Below are positions 33,239-41,251 of a stretch of 53,083 nt of DNA, piece by piece. How positions within the stretch are numbered: position 1 is the first letter of the stretch; every line of letters begins with the position of its first letter. The position numbers and the translations under genes are program-made. The notes beneath the pieces are model-generated. The model did no database searches and was not told the DNA's origin. It was given only the letters and a program-made list of their open reading frames with translations. This stretch comes from JBDTVS01 sp040007095 (lineage in GTDB: Bacteria > Acidobacteriota > Vicinamibacteria > Vicinamibacterales > CAVVIG01): NCBI GenBank assembly GCA_040007095.1, contig JBDTVS010000063.1, forward strand, positions 1 through 53,083, given 5' to 3'.

Positions 33239-34408
33239 CTATGCTCGAAGGGCCGCGATCTCCCCGTCGCTGAATCCAAATTCTCTGAGCACCTCGATCG
33301 AGTGTTCGCCGAGCAGGGGCGCGCGGCGAGACGGGTCGGCGGGGGTTTCGCTCAGTTTGATCGGCGATCCGAGCGTACGCAGAGGGCCGAGCACGGGGTG
33401 TTCGGTATCGAGCACCATGCCGCGCGCGACGACCTGCGGATCGGTGAACACCTGCGAGTAGTCGTTGATCGGTCCCCTCGGAATATCCGCGCGGTCGAGC
33501 ACCTCGAGCCAATGGCGGCACGGCCGGCCGATCATGACGCCTTCAATCAGCGCCGCCAGCCGCGCGCGATGAAGGACCCGACTGGTGTTGTCGACAAAGT
33601 CGGGCTCGTCGGCCCACTCCGGATGTTCCAGGACGTCGCAGAGACGCCTGAACAATCGATCCGTGCCGGCGCCGATCGTGAGGTACCCGTCCGCACACCG
33701 GATGGCCTGATACGGAGCGCTCAACCGATGCGCGGATCCGAGCGGTTGGGGGACGCCATGCCCCGAAAAATATTCGGTCGCTTCCCACACCGACAACGCC
33801 ACGCCGGCGTCGACCAGCGCGGTGTCGATCTGCTGTCCCAGACCGGTTCGCGACCGGTAGTGCAACGCCGCCAGAATCCCCGTCAACGCGAACAGGGCGG
33901 CGCCGAGATCCGTCAAGGGAATACCGGCCTTGACCGGCGGTCGTCCGGGCTCGCCGGTAATCGACATGATTCCGGTCACGCCCTGGGCGACAAGATCGAA
34001 TCCGCCCTTGGTCCGGTCCGGTCCGGTCTGGCCGTAGCCGGAGATCGACGCATAAATCAACGCCGGATTGGCCGCCGCGAGGCTCGGATAGTCGAGGCCG
34101 AAGGCACGCATCACGCCTGGCCGGTTATTCTCGACCAGGATGTCGCACGATCGGGCCATTCGCAGCAGCGCTTCACGGCCGACGGCGGTCTTGAGGTTGA
34201 GCACCAGACTCCGCTTGCCGCGGTTGACCGCGTTGAACGCCGCGCTTTCGCGCCCGACGGCGCCGAGCATCTGGCGGGTTGAATCACCGCCCGGCGGCTC
34301 GATTTTGATCACGTCGGCGCCGAGATCGGCGAGCATCATGCTGCAGAACGGCCCGGCCATCACCTGCGTCACGTCAATCACGCGCACACCCTCGAGAGCT
34401 TGAGGCAT
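33239..34408 (-). CDS. class III CoA-transferase (CaiB/BaiF family)
   Basis: A 389-residue cytoplasmic enzyme that moves CoA between carboxylic acids. The N-terminus is typical: LEGVRVIDVTQVMAGPFCSM, then LADLGADVIKIEPPGGD. Later come RSLVLNLKTAVGREALL, PALIYASISGYGQTGPD and GLGQQIDTALVDAGVA, and a C-terminal LGEHSIEVLREFGFSD. ATG 34408 was chosen over the upstream start 34447, which would overlap the ribosome binding site of the divergent gene. It is divergent from an enoyl-CoA hydratase with a 28-bp gap, so the two probably serve one acyl-CoA degradation route. The acid is unknown. Confidence 0.88.
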   Translation of the reverse strand: MPQALEGVRVIDVTQVMAGPFCSMMLADLGADVIKIEPPGGDSTRQMLGAVGRESAAFNAVNRGKRSLVLNLKTAVGREALLRMARSCDILVENNRPGVMRAFGLDYPSLAAANPALIYASISGYGQTGPDRTKGGFDLVAQGVTGIMSITGEPGRPPVKAGIPLTDLGAALFALTGILAALHYRSRTGLGQQIDTALVDAGVALSVWEATEYFSGHGVPQPLGSAHRLSAPYQAIRCADGYLTIGAGTDRLFRRLCDVLEHPEWADEPDFVDNTSRVLHRARLAALIEGVMIGRPCRHWLEVLDRADIPRGPINDYSQVFTDPQVVARGMVLDTEHPVLGPLRTLGSPIKLSETPADPSRRAPLLGEHSIEVLREFGFSDGEIAALRA

Positions 34409-34436
34409 GTGCGGGTTGTACCCGAGGGAGGACTGA

Positions 34437-35222
34437 TTGTCTACCACTCACGCGCTCTACGCGGTCACCGGACCGATTGCGACGCTCACGTTCAACCGTC
34501 CCGAGGCGCGCAACGCCATGACCTGGGACATGTACCAGGCGCTTCTCGACGCCTGCGATCGCGTCGAAAACGACCCCGCCGTCCGGGTACTGGTGCTTCG
34601 CGGCGCCGGCGGCAAGGCGTTCGTGGCGGGCACCGACATCGCGCAGTTCGAACACCTTCGCACGCAAGCCGACGCGCTGGCCTATGAGCGCCGGATCGAC
34701 GAGGTCCTGGATCGGCTGGAGCGGGTGACCAAGGCGACCATCGCGCAGGTGCAAGGGGTCGCCGCCGGCGGAGGATGCGCGATCGCCCTCACGTGCGACC
34801 TGCGGGTGGCGACGCCCGAATCGACATTCGGCATTCCGATCGCCCGGACGCTTGGCAACTGTCTGTCCGGCGCCAACTACAGCCGGCTGCTGGACGTGAT
34901 GGGTCCGGGTCTGGCGAAAGACATGATCTTCACCGGCCGATTCGTCACCGGTGTCGAAGCACATGCCCGCGGTTTCGTGACGCGCCTCGAGCCGGCGGAC
35001 ACGCTCGAACGGGCGGTCGAAAACTTCGCCACCGAGATTGCCACCCACGCACCGCTGACGCTGATGGCCACCAAGGAAATGATTCGGCGCCTGACGGCCG
35101 GGCGCCGGCTCGAGCCGGGCGCCGATCACGATCTGGTGACGATGTGCTACACGAGCGCCGATTTCCGCGAAGGCGTGGCGGCCTTCCTCGCGAAACGAAA
35201 ACCGAACTGGTCGGGCCGCTGA
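34437..35222 (+). CDS. enoyl-CoA hydratase/isomerase family protein
   Basis: A 261-residue crotonase-fold protein: FNRPEARNAMTWDMY, FVAGTDIAQFEHL (oxyanion-hole region), VQGVAAGGGCAIALTCDLRVA, and C-terminal REGVAAFLAKRKPNW. Where rat enoyl-CoA hydratase has its first catalytic Glu (FGxPEIxLG), this protein reads FGIPIARTLG. The second Glu position is Asp in GLAKDMIFTG. It may therefore catalyse another crotonase reaction. The start is TTG 34437, set by GGGAGG 6-7 nt upstream. Divergent partner: the CoA-transferase. Confidence 0.85.
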   Translation: MSTTHALYAVTGPIATLTFNRPEARNAMTWDMYQALLDACDRVENDPAVRVLVLRGAGGKAFVAGTDIAQFEHLRTQADALAYERRIDEVLDRLERVTKATIAQVQGVAAGGGCAIALTCDLRVATPESTFGIPIARTLGNCLSGANYSRLLDVMGPGLAKDMIFTGRFVTGVEAHARGFVTRLEPADTLERAVENFATEIATHAPLTLMATKEMIRRLTAGRRLEPGADHDLVTMCYTSADFREGVAAFLAKRKPNWSGR

Positions 35223-35344
35223 CCACTACGTGGTCCGTGACCTGCTGCAGCAGTGCGTTGAACCACCCAATCGCGAAGGGCCAACAGGCCGCTGGCAACG
35301 CGGAAGACAGGTTCGGAATTCTCTCCCGGTCGGTGGCGTCGTCG

Positions 35345-36616
35345 TCAGCGCGCGACCGCGGGCTCGTCGTCGAAGGCCCGTTCGGGGTGCATCGAAAACG
35401 CGAGCACGGCCCCGAGGAGCAGGAGGCCGAGTGAGCCGATGAACGGCACGTGCCAGTTGCCGGTCACGTCGGCGAGATAGCCAAATGCCATCGGCGACAG
35501 CACGGCGGCAACCGCGGACCCGGTGTTCATGAAGCCGGCCGCGGTTCCGGAATACTTGGGGGCGATGTCCATCGGAATCGCCCACATCGGGCCGATGACG
35601 AGCTCGGCACAGAAAAATGCGCCCGCGAGACTGATGGTGATGACCGTCAGGTCGCGCGTCAAGAAGACAGGCACGAGAAACAGCGCCGAGCTCAAGAACC
35701 CGACCACGACCACGTTCCGACGCGCCTTGCGCAAGTCGCCGGTTCGCCGCAGAACGCTATCGCTGATCAACCCTCCGACATAGTCGCCGACCACGCCCGC
35801 CGCAAATACGGTCGACGAGAGCTTCGCCGAGCTCATGATGTTGACCTTGTACTCCTCCAGGAAGAATTGCGGCAGCCAATTCAAATACAGCCACAACGTC
35901 CAGCCGTAGCAGAAGTAGACAATCGTCACCGGCATCATCCGGACGGCCAGCCGCTGCCACGGTACGTCGAGTCGCCGAGCCTCCGGCGCCGCACCGTTCC
36001 GGGGCAGACGCTGAAGCTCGGGTGCCGTGATGCCGGGATGCTCGGCCGGGACGTCGCGAAAGTAGATCACCCAGACGACGCCCCAGGCGAGGCTCAGGCA
36101 CCCTAGCACCTCGAACGAACCGCGCCAGCTGATGGTCACGATCAGCCACGCGACAATCGGCGGCGTGATGGCGTTGCCGAATCGCGCACACGCATGAGTA
36201 ATGCCCTGTGCGAAGCCCCGTTGGTCGGGGGGCGTCCACGCCTGCATCGCACGCGTCGCTACGGGAAATGTCGCGCCTTCTCCGAACCCCAGCATCATCC
36301 GGACGAGGAACAGCGACATGAACCCGCCGGCCAGGCCCGTGAGAATCGTCGCCGTGGCCCAGACCAGACCGCAGGCGAAGAGCGTCCGCCGCGGACCGAA
36401 GCGATCGCCGACCCAACCGCCGAAGACCTGGAACAGGATGTAGGGATAGCCGAAGGCCGACGCGATATAGCCCCACTCGGTCGCCGTCAGTTTCAGCTCT
36501 CTCCGGATCTCGCCGGCGGCCGTGGCGACGTTCGTGCGATCGACGTACGTAATCAGGTACATCAGGCACAGAAGCCCGAGGACGATTTCGGTAGCGGCAG
36601 GCTTCCGGAGGCGCAC
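35345..36616 (-). CDS. MFS transporter, anion:cation symporter (ACS) type
   Basis: A 423-residue 12-helix permease similar to the glucarate/galactonate/hexuronate and phthalate group: LCLMYLITYVDRTNVATAAG in helix 1, GGWVGDRFGPRRTLFACGLV in loop 2-3, FGEGATFPVATRAMQAW and RGFAQGITHACARFGNAITP. It probably imports an organic anion with protons. The start is GTG 36616. It is alone on its strand. The 132 bp up to the divergent metallo-beta-lactamase gene contain a short GGCCGCCGGCC hairpin and nothing else I can name. Confidence 0.85.
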   Translation of the reverse strand: MRLRKPAATEIVLGLLCLMYLITYVDRTNVATAAGEIRRELKLTATEWGYIASAFGYPYILFQVFGGWVGDRFGPRRTLFACGLVWATATILTGLAGGFMSLFLVRMMLGFGEGATFPVATRAMQAWTPPDQRGFAQGITHACARFGNAITPPIVAWLIVTISWRGSFEVLGCLSLAWGVVWVIYFRDVPAEHPGITAPELQRLPRNGAAPEARRLDVPWQRLAVRMMPVTIVYFCYGWTLWLYLNWLPQFFLEEYKVNIMSSAKLSSTVFAAGVVGDYVGGLISDSVLRRTGDLRKARRNVVVVGFLSSALFLVPVFLTRDLTVITISLAGAFFCAELVIGPMWAIPMDIAPKYSGTAAGFMNTGSAVAAVLSPMAFGYLADVTGNWHVPFIGSLGLLLLGAVLAFSMHPERAFDDEPAVAR

Positions 36617-36748
36617 GCGCGGGAGAGCCTATCACAGGCCGCCGGCCCTGGGGATAGAAGAGTGCGCGGCCCCGCACACCACCTCCGCTCACAGGAAGGC
36701 GCCACTCTGCTACTCTGTCAGCCTCACATTGATGCAGAAGGAGCAACG

Positions 36749-37654
36749 ATGAGGACATGGATTCGGCTCTCCCTGGCGGTGCTGTCGGCGACCGTGATCG
36801 CGGGGGCCTCGCTGTCGGCACAACAGCAGGACTTCAGTCAGGTGCAGATCAAGACCACGAAGATCGGGCCCAGCTTCTACACGCTCGAGGGGCAAGGCGG
36901 CATGATCGGTGCGCTCGTCGGGCCAGACGGCGTCTTCCTCGTGGACAGTCAGTTCGCGCCGCTGACCGACAAAATCGTCGCCGCGGTCAGGCAGATCTCG
37001 GACGGCCGCATCAAGTTCCTCGTCAACACGCACGTCCACGGCGACCACACCGGCGGCAATGAGAACCTGGGCAAGCTGGGGGTCGTCATCCTGGCGCGTC
37101 CGGAGTTGCGCGCAAGACTCGCAAAGCCCGCGCCGGCGGCGAACGGCACGCCTGGAACGCCGGCTCCGGCGCCGGCGCTCCCGGTCGTCACCTACACCGC
37201 CAAAACGATCGTGCACATGAACGGCGAAGAAATTCAGCTGATCCCCGTTCCAGTCGCGCATACCGACGGCGACACGATGGTGTTCTTCCCGGGGCAGGAC
37301 GTCCTGATGATGGGCGACTACTTCCGCACCGTCGGCTACCCCAACATCGATCGGGCCAACGGCGGATCGTTGAAGGGGATGATCGACGGCCTGCAAGCGG
37401 CCATCGACCTCGCGAAGCCGACGACCAAAGTGGTGCCCGGACACGGTGCGATGACCGATCGCGCCGGCATTGTCGCCCATCGCGACATGATCATCGCGCT
37501 GCGCGACAAAGTGGCGCCGCTGGTCCAGCAGGGAAAAACACTGGAAGAGGTGGTGGCCTCGAAGCCCACCTCCGCCTACGATGCCCGCGTGCCGATGCCC
37601 GGGACGACCGGAGAGCGATTCGTCGGCCAGCTCTACGCGGAGTTGAAGAAATAG
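36749..37654 (+). CDS. exported metallo-beta-lactamase fold hydrolase
   Basis: A 301-residue protein with a signal peptide (residues 1-24, ending LSA) and a complete MBL active site: HVHGDH at residues 95-100, His in VAHTDGDTMVFF with the following Asp, and VVPGHGAMTD. The layout matches the quinoprotein-relay/SoxH-like MBL subgroup rather than true beta-lactamases. A proline/alanine-rich insert (PAPAANGTPGTPAPAPAL, about 127-144) is unusual. AAGGAG lies 6 nt before ATG 36749. Substrate unknown. Confidence 0.85.
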   Translation: MRTWIRLSLAVLSATVIAGASLSAQQQDFSQVQIKTTKIGPSFYTLEGQGGMIGALVGPDGVFLVDSQFAPLTDKIVAAVRQISDGRIKFLVNTHVHGDHTGGNENLGKLGVVILARPELRARLAKPAPAANGTPGTPAPAPALPVVTYTAKTIVHMNGEEIQLIPVPVAHTDGDTMVFFPGQDVLMMGDYFRTVGYPNIDRANGGSLKGMIDGLQAAIDLAKPTTKVVPGHGAMTDRAGIVAHRDMIIALRDKVAPLVQQGKTLEEVVASKPTSAYDARVPMPGTTGERFVGQLYAELKK

Positions 37655-37696
37655 TCGACGACGCGACACGCGGGGCCGCGCCAGACGTCGCGACAG

Positions 37697-38083
37697 TCAG
37701 GCGCCTGGCGCGGCCGGCCGCAATTGAGGAATCCGACCCAGCTCCTCGACGAGCGTTTGCGCCCCTCCCGCTCGCTGGGAGGCGATCGTGCCACCGAATT
37801 CTTCAAGTCGAAGCCGTTCGTTCGTATCCAGGTCCTTGACCGTCCACACGAAGATGGGGACCTGCGCACCCGCGGGCGTCGCTCGAAGCCGCGCAATGAA
37901 CTCGAAGCCGTCGAGGCCAGGCATCAACAGATCTGGTGACCGCGGCCGGCGGCGACACGGCTTCCGCGGCCACCAACGCGTCTGCGGCCCGCTCCTTACA
38001 CACCGGTTGACACCCCATTCGCGCAGCGCCACGCCAACCAGCTTCTCAGCTGCGAGCGGCGGTTCGACGCCCGCATTCGTCAA
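37697..38083 (-). pseudogene. decayed response regulator receiver domain
   Basis: The distal part reads clearly as the second half of a CheY-like receiver: PDLLMPGLDGFEFIARLRAT followed by VPIFVWTVKDLDTNERLRL. The first half is not in this frame. A different minus-strand frame just upstream (to about 38018) offers RAADALVAAEA, which looks like the helix before the phosphorylation site. This suggests a frameshift near 37930-37960 and loss of the N-terminus. The upstream side runs into palindromic element B5. It probably does not make a working regulator. Confidence 0.6.
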
Positions 38084-38112
38084 CGTGGTTCTTTCGCGGG
38101 CCCTCAGGACCC

Positions 38113-38280
38113 TTAGTGCTCCGTTTCACAATTACGCTAACGTATCGGCCGCCGATGCATCCCGCCTCGCGGCGTTGCTCGTCGGTCAAATGCTCCCGGC
38201 ATTCTTCCCCCTCGCGCCTGGCGATCCGGGCGCCTCGCCGGCCGAATACGTCACCGTAATTGCGAAGCGGAGTACTTAGC
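38113..38280 (-). repeat. palindromic element copy B5, different ends
   Basis: The core, read on the minus strand, is GAGGCGCCCGGATCGCCAGG, then GCGCGAG and GACGAGCAACGCCGCGAGG, then CGGGATGC, matching B1 and B2. The ends are TAAGTACTCCGCTTCGCAAT (outer edge at 38280) and its imperfect inverted partner TTAGTGCTCCGTTTCACAAT (38113-). These are unrelated to the TGTCGTGTCCC ends of B2. Its right edge contains the TAA stop codon of the AEC carrier gene. Confidence 0.8.
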
Positions 38281-39187
38281 GACTCAGGTATGCAATCAGG
38301 GGCGTCAGCGTGAGGGGACTCAGGAAGGTGGACGCGAACACCGCACTGGTGACAAAGGTTGGCGTCACGTCGAACTCGAGCGCCAGAATCGTCGTCACCA
38401 CGGCGACCGGCATCGACGCGAGGACGACCCCGGCCTGACGTCCGGGCCCCGGCAAGCCGAGCAGCGTCGCGAGGGCCAAGGCGACCATTGGCGCGACGAC
38501 CAGAGACAAACCGACGGCCGCCGCGACGAGCAACGGCCGATCCGGAACAGACGCCCGCTCCAGCTGCATGCCGAGCACGAGAATCATCATCGGCAGTGCG
38601 GCCTCGCTGAGCAGACCGACCGGACGGAGCACGGCCAGAGGGACGGGGATGCCGGCCGCGAGCACGATGCCGGCGACCACCACGCCGTAAATCACCGGGA
38701 CCTTCGCGATGCCGGAGAGTGCGCTCCGGAGATTCCGCCGGCCGGCGGCCGCCAGAAAAACGCCGAGCGTGTAGGTCATCACCGAGCCGGCGACAAAATA
38801 GGCGGTCGCATAGGCGAGCGCGTCGGAACCGAACGCGAACAGCACCACGGGCAATCCATAGTTGCCGCTGTTGGAGAACATGACCACCAGCAGAAACGCA
38901 CTCAATTCGGGTCGGCTCATTCGAAGCGGGAGCGCGACCACGCGCGCGACCAGGCCCATCGTCAATGTGACGAGCACCGACATCGCCGCCATGCGGCCGA
39001 ACTGGCTCCCGGTCATCCGCGATGTCACCAGCAGGTTGAACACCAGGCACGGCACCAGCGCGTAGAACACGACGTGGGCGAGCGTCTTGACGCTGGCGTG
39101 CAACAACCGCGCGAGCAGAAAGCCCACGGCCGCGATGGCGAAGATAGGAAGGATGTCCGAGGTGAAGATGGCGATGAGGACGGTCAC
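38276..39187 (-). CDS. AEC family (auxin efflux carrier-like) transporter
   Basis: A 303-residue membrane protein with about ten hydrophobic helices in two inverted halves. AEC features include SNSGNYGLPVVLFAFG in helix 4-5, SEAALPMMILVLGMQLE in the second half, and SPLTLTPLIAYL at the end. Members export or import malate, malonate or other organic acids. The start is an inferred GTG 39187. The stop codon TAA is shared with the edge of element B5, and a mini element (B7) lies just upstream of the gene, so it is bracketed by the repeat family. Confidence 0.85.
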   Translation of the reverse strand: MTVLIAIFTSDILPIFAIAAVGFLLARLLHASVKTLAHVVFYALVPCLVFNLLVTSRMTGSQFGRMAAMSVLVTLTMGLVARVVALPLRMSRPELSAFLLVVMFSNSGNYGLPVVLFAFGSDALAYATAYFVAGSVMTYTLGVFLAAAGRRNLRSALSGIAKVPVIYGVVVAGIVLAAGIPVPLAVLRPVGLLSEAALPMMILVLGMQLERASVPDRPLLVAAAVGLSLVVAPMVALALATLLGLPGPGRQAGVVLASMPVAVVTTILALEFDVTPTFVTSAVFASTFLSPLTLTPLIAYLSR

Positions 39188-39206
39188 GCCCTATTCTGCC
39201 CCGTCG

Positions 39207-39272
39207 CGCTAAGGACCGGTGCAGAAATAGGGTATCCATTGTGGCCGTATTTCTGCGCGGGTCCTAACGCCC
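39207..39272. repeat. mini palindrome B7 with TAAGGACC ends
   Basis: TAAGGACCGGTGCAGAAATA (39211-39230) and the reverse complement of TATTTCTGCGCGGGTCCTAA form a hairpin of about 20 bp per arm with a short loop and no core. The ends match those of the element at 53.03 kb (TAAGGACCCG) and the outer edge of the copy at 47.6 kb (GCGGGCCCTAACGCC). Confidence 0.75.
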
Positions 39273-39275
39273 TGC

Positions 39276-39281
39276 TATCTT
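39276..39281 (+). promoter_or_regulatory. possible -10 box just before the histidine kinase
   Basis: TATCTT lies 6 nt before the GTG at 39288. No Shine-Dalgarno sequence is seen, so initiation may be leaderless on a GTG. Confidence 0.35.
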
Positions 39282-39287
39282 GTTATC

Positions 39288-40613
39288 GTGCCGACGTCGC
39301 GAAATCCTACGACCGGATTGCTGCTGGGGCTGCTGGTCACCTGCGCGGCGGTCGCGACCTACTCGTTCTACACCACCCGGCAGATCAGCGGGCTGCGCGA
39401 GATGCAGCGCGATCTCGGCGATCGCAACCGCCAGGACTCGCTCCAACTGCTCCGCCTGCAGAACGATCTGAACGCCGTCGGACTGGCGATGCGCGACATG
39501 CTCGACGCTGGCGGACCCTATCCGCTCACCGCCTGGGCCGCGCAAATCGACCGGATCCGGGTCGACTTCGCCGACGCATTGAAGCGGGAGGAAGCGGTCG
39601 CGGTGGCGCGCCCGACTCCCGAGCAACGGCAGTATCTCAGCAACTCGACGGCGCAGTTCTGGGATGCCGTCGATCGGATGTTCGCCCTGGCGGCCGCCGG
39701 CCACGAGGACGAGGCGCGCGAGCAGATTCGGATCTCGCTGCAAGCGCGACAGGCAGCGCTCACCGGTGCCGTCGCCCGGCTCCTCGTGGAGAACAACGTG
39801 AGCGAGGAGCAGACCGCAGCCCGCGTGCAGGACATCTACAGCCGCGTCCAGCGGCAAGTCTACTGGTTTCTCACCGCGACGCTGGTGGCCATCGCGATCA
39901 CCAGCCTGTCGCTGATCCGCAACAACCGTCGCCTGTTCGCACGACTCGAGTCGCTGTCGGCGCAGCGCCGCGAACTGGTACAGAAGCTGATTGCCGCCCG
40001 CGAATCGACGCTGCACCACATCGCCCGGGAGCTGCACGACGAGTTCGGCCAGATCCTGACGGCGATGGGCTCGATGTTGCGCCGCTCCGGGACGCAGGCT
40101 CCCGAGGGCTCGCCGCTGCGCAGCGAGCTTCGCGAGATCAACGAACTGGCGCAAACCACGCTGAACAACGTCCGCAGCCTCTCCCAGGCATTGCATCCCG
40201 CCATCCTCGACGAGGCGGGACTCGACAGCACGATTGAGTGGTATCTTCCGACGGTGGAGAAGCAGGTCGGCCTCAGCATCTCGTACGAACGCTCGGGGAC
40301 CGGCTCGACGGTCAATGGGACCGCCAGCATCCACGTCTATCGCGTGTTGCAGGAAGCCTTGAACAACGTGACGCGGCATGCCGAAGCCGATCGCGCATGG
40401 GTGCGCCTTCGACACGACGATGGAGTGCTGGAGCTGGAGGTGGAAGACCACGGCAAGGGATTTCAAGCCCCTGAGGGGCGCGGGCTCGGTCTGGTCGCGA
40501 TGCGGGAACGGGCCGATCTGCTTGGCGGCACGATCGAGTTTCTGACCCCCACCGGCGGTGGGACCCTGGTCAGGTTGCGAATACCATCAGACAGTCTGAA
40601 GTCTGAAGTCTGA
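39288..40613 (+). CDS. membrane sensor histidine kinase, NarX/HisKA_3 type
   Basis: A 441-residue inner-membrane kinase. Transmembrane helix 1 is at about residues 9-28 and helix 2 at about 188-206. Between them lies a periplasmic helical domain of about 160 residues (four-helix-bundle-like) that probably senses the signal. The phosphorylated histidine is His250 in IARELHDEFGQILTAMG. The ATP-binding domain has LQEALNNVTRHAEADRA, EDHGKGF and GRGLGLVAMRERADLLGG. Its partner is the NarL-type regulator 8 nt downstream. The last residues SDSLKSEV are encoded by a 7-bp tandem repeat. Confidence 0.92.
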   Translation: MPTSRNPTTGLLLGLLVTCAAVATYSFYTTRQISGLREMQRDLGDRNRQDSLQLLRLQNDLNAVGLAMRDMLDAGGPYPLTAWAAQIDRIRVDFADALKREEAVAVARPTPEQRQYLSNSTAQFWDAVDRMFALAAAGHEDEAREQIRISLQARQAALTGAVARLLVENNVSEEQTAARVQDIYSRVQRQVYWFLTATLVAIAITSLSLIRNNRRLFARLESLSAQRRELVQKLIAARESTLHHIARELHDEFGQILTAMGSMLRRSGTQAPEGSPLRSELREINELAQTTLNNVRSLSQALHPAILDEAGLDSTIEWYLPTVEKQVGLSISYERSGTGSTVNGTASIHVYRVLQEALNNVTRHAEADRAWVRLRHDDGVLELEVEDHGKGFQAPEGRGLGLVAMRERADLLGGTIEFLTPTGGGTLVRLRIPSDSLKSEV

Positions 40614-40615
40614 AG
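40593..40615 (+). repeat. 7-bp tandem repeat (AGTCTGA)x3
   Basis: Three exact AGTCTGA units plus AG. They encode the C-terminal SLKSEV of the histidine kinase, and the kinase stop TGA lies in the last unit. Confidence 0.8.
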
Positions 40616-40621
40616 CCCGAA

Positions 40622-41251
40622 ATGAGCGAGAAGATCACCGTTCTCCTGGTGGACGATCACGGCCTCGTGCGGCGGGGCTTTCGCCGGCTCCTCGAGGACG
40701 ATCCCTCCATTGTCGTCGTCGGCGAGGCGAGCAACGGCCAGGAGGCGATCGACCTGGCCGCGGTCCTTCGGCCGCGGGTCGTGGTCATGGACTGCGCGAT
40801 GCCAGGCGCCAACGGGCTCGTCGCCACGAGAACGATCCTCGAACAATCGCCCACGGTCGCGATTCTCATGCTCAGCATGCATGCCGAAGATACGCTGGTC
40901 CGTCAGGCGCTCGCCGCGGGCGCGCGCGGCTACATCCTCAAGAACGCGTTGGACCTCGACCTGGCCGCCGCGGTCAGGCGCGTCGCGGACGGTGAGACGG
41001 TTTTGGATCCCGCGCTGTCGAAGCCGGATACCTTGAAGGGCGAACGCAGCCGGACCCTCACGCCCCGCGAGGTTGAAGTGCTGCAGCTCATCTGCGACGG
41101 CTATTCGAACCGCGATATCGCGAAGAAGCTGAACCTCAGCGCCAACACCATCGCCGTTCATCGCGCCAACATCATGAACGCCCTCGGAATCCACAAAACC
41201 GCCGAGCTCGTCGTCTACGCCATTCACCACGGTCTGGTCACGCTGCCGTGA
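40622..41251 (+). CDS. NarL/FixJ family response regulator
   Basis: A 209-residue DNA-binding regulator. The receiver domain has acidic Asp11/Asp12 (VDDHG), phospho-acceptor Asp57 (VVVMDCAMPG) and the conserved Lys in ARGYILKNA. The LuxR-type helix-turn-helix is TLTPREVEVLQLICDGYSNR, then DIAKKLNLSANTIAVHRANI. It receives phosphate from the kinase upstream. Its stop overlaps the GTG of the FG-GAP gene, so the three are co-translated. Confidence 0.93.
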   Translation: MSEKITVLLVDDHGLVRRGFRRLLEDDPSIVVVGEASNGQEAIDLAAVLRPRVVVMDCAMPGANGLVATRTILEQSPTVAILMLSMHAEDTLVRQALAAGARGYILKNALDLDLAAAVRRVADGETVLDPALSKPDTLKGERSRTLTPREVEVLQLICDGYSNRDIAKKLNLSANTIAVHRANIMNALGIHKTAELVVYAIHHGLVTLP

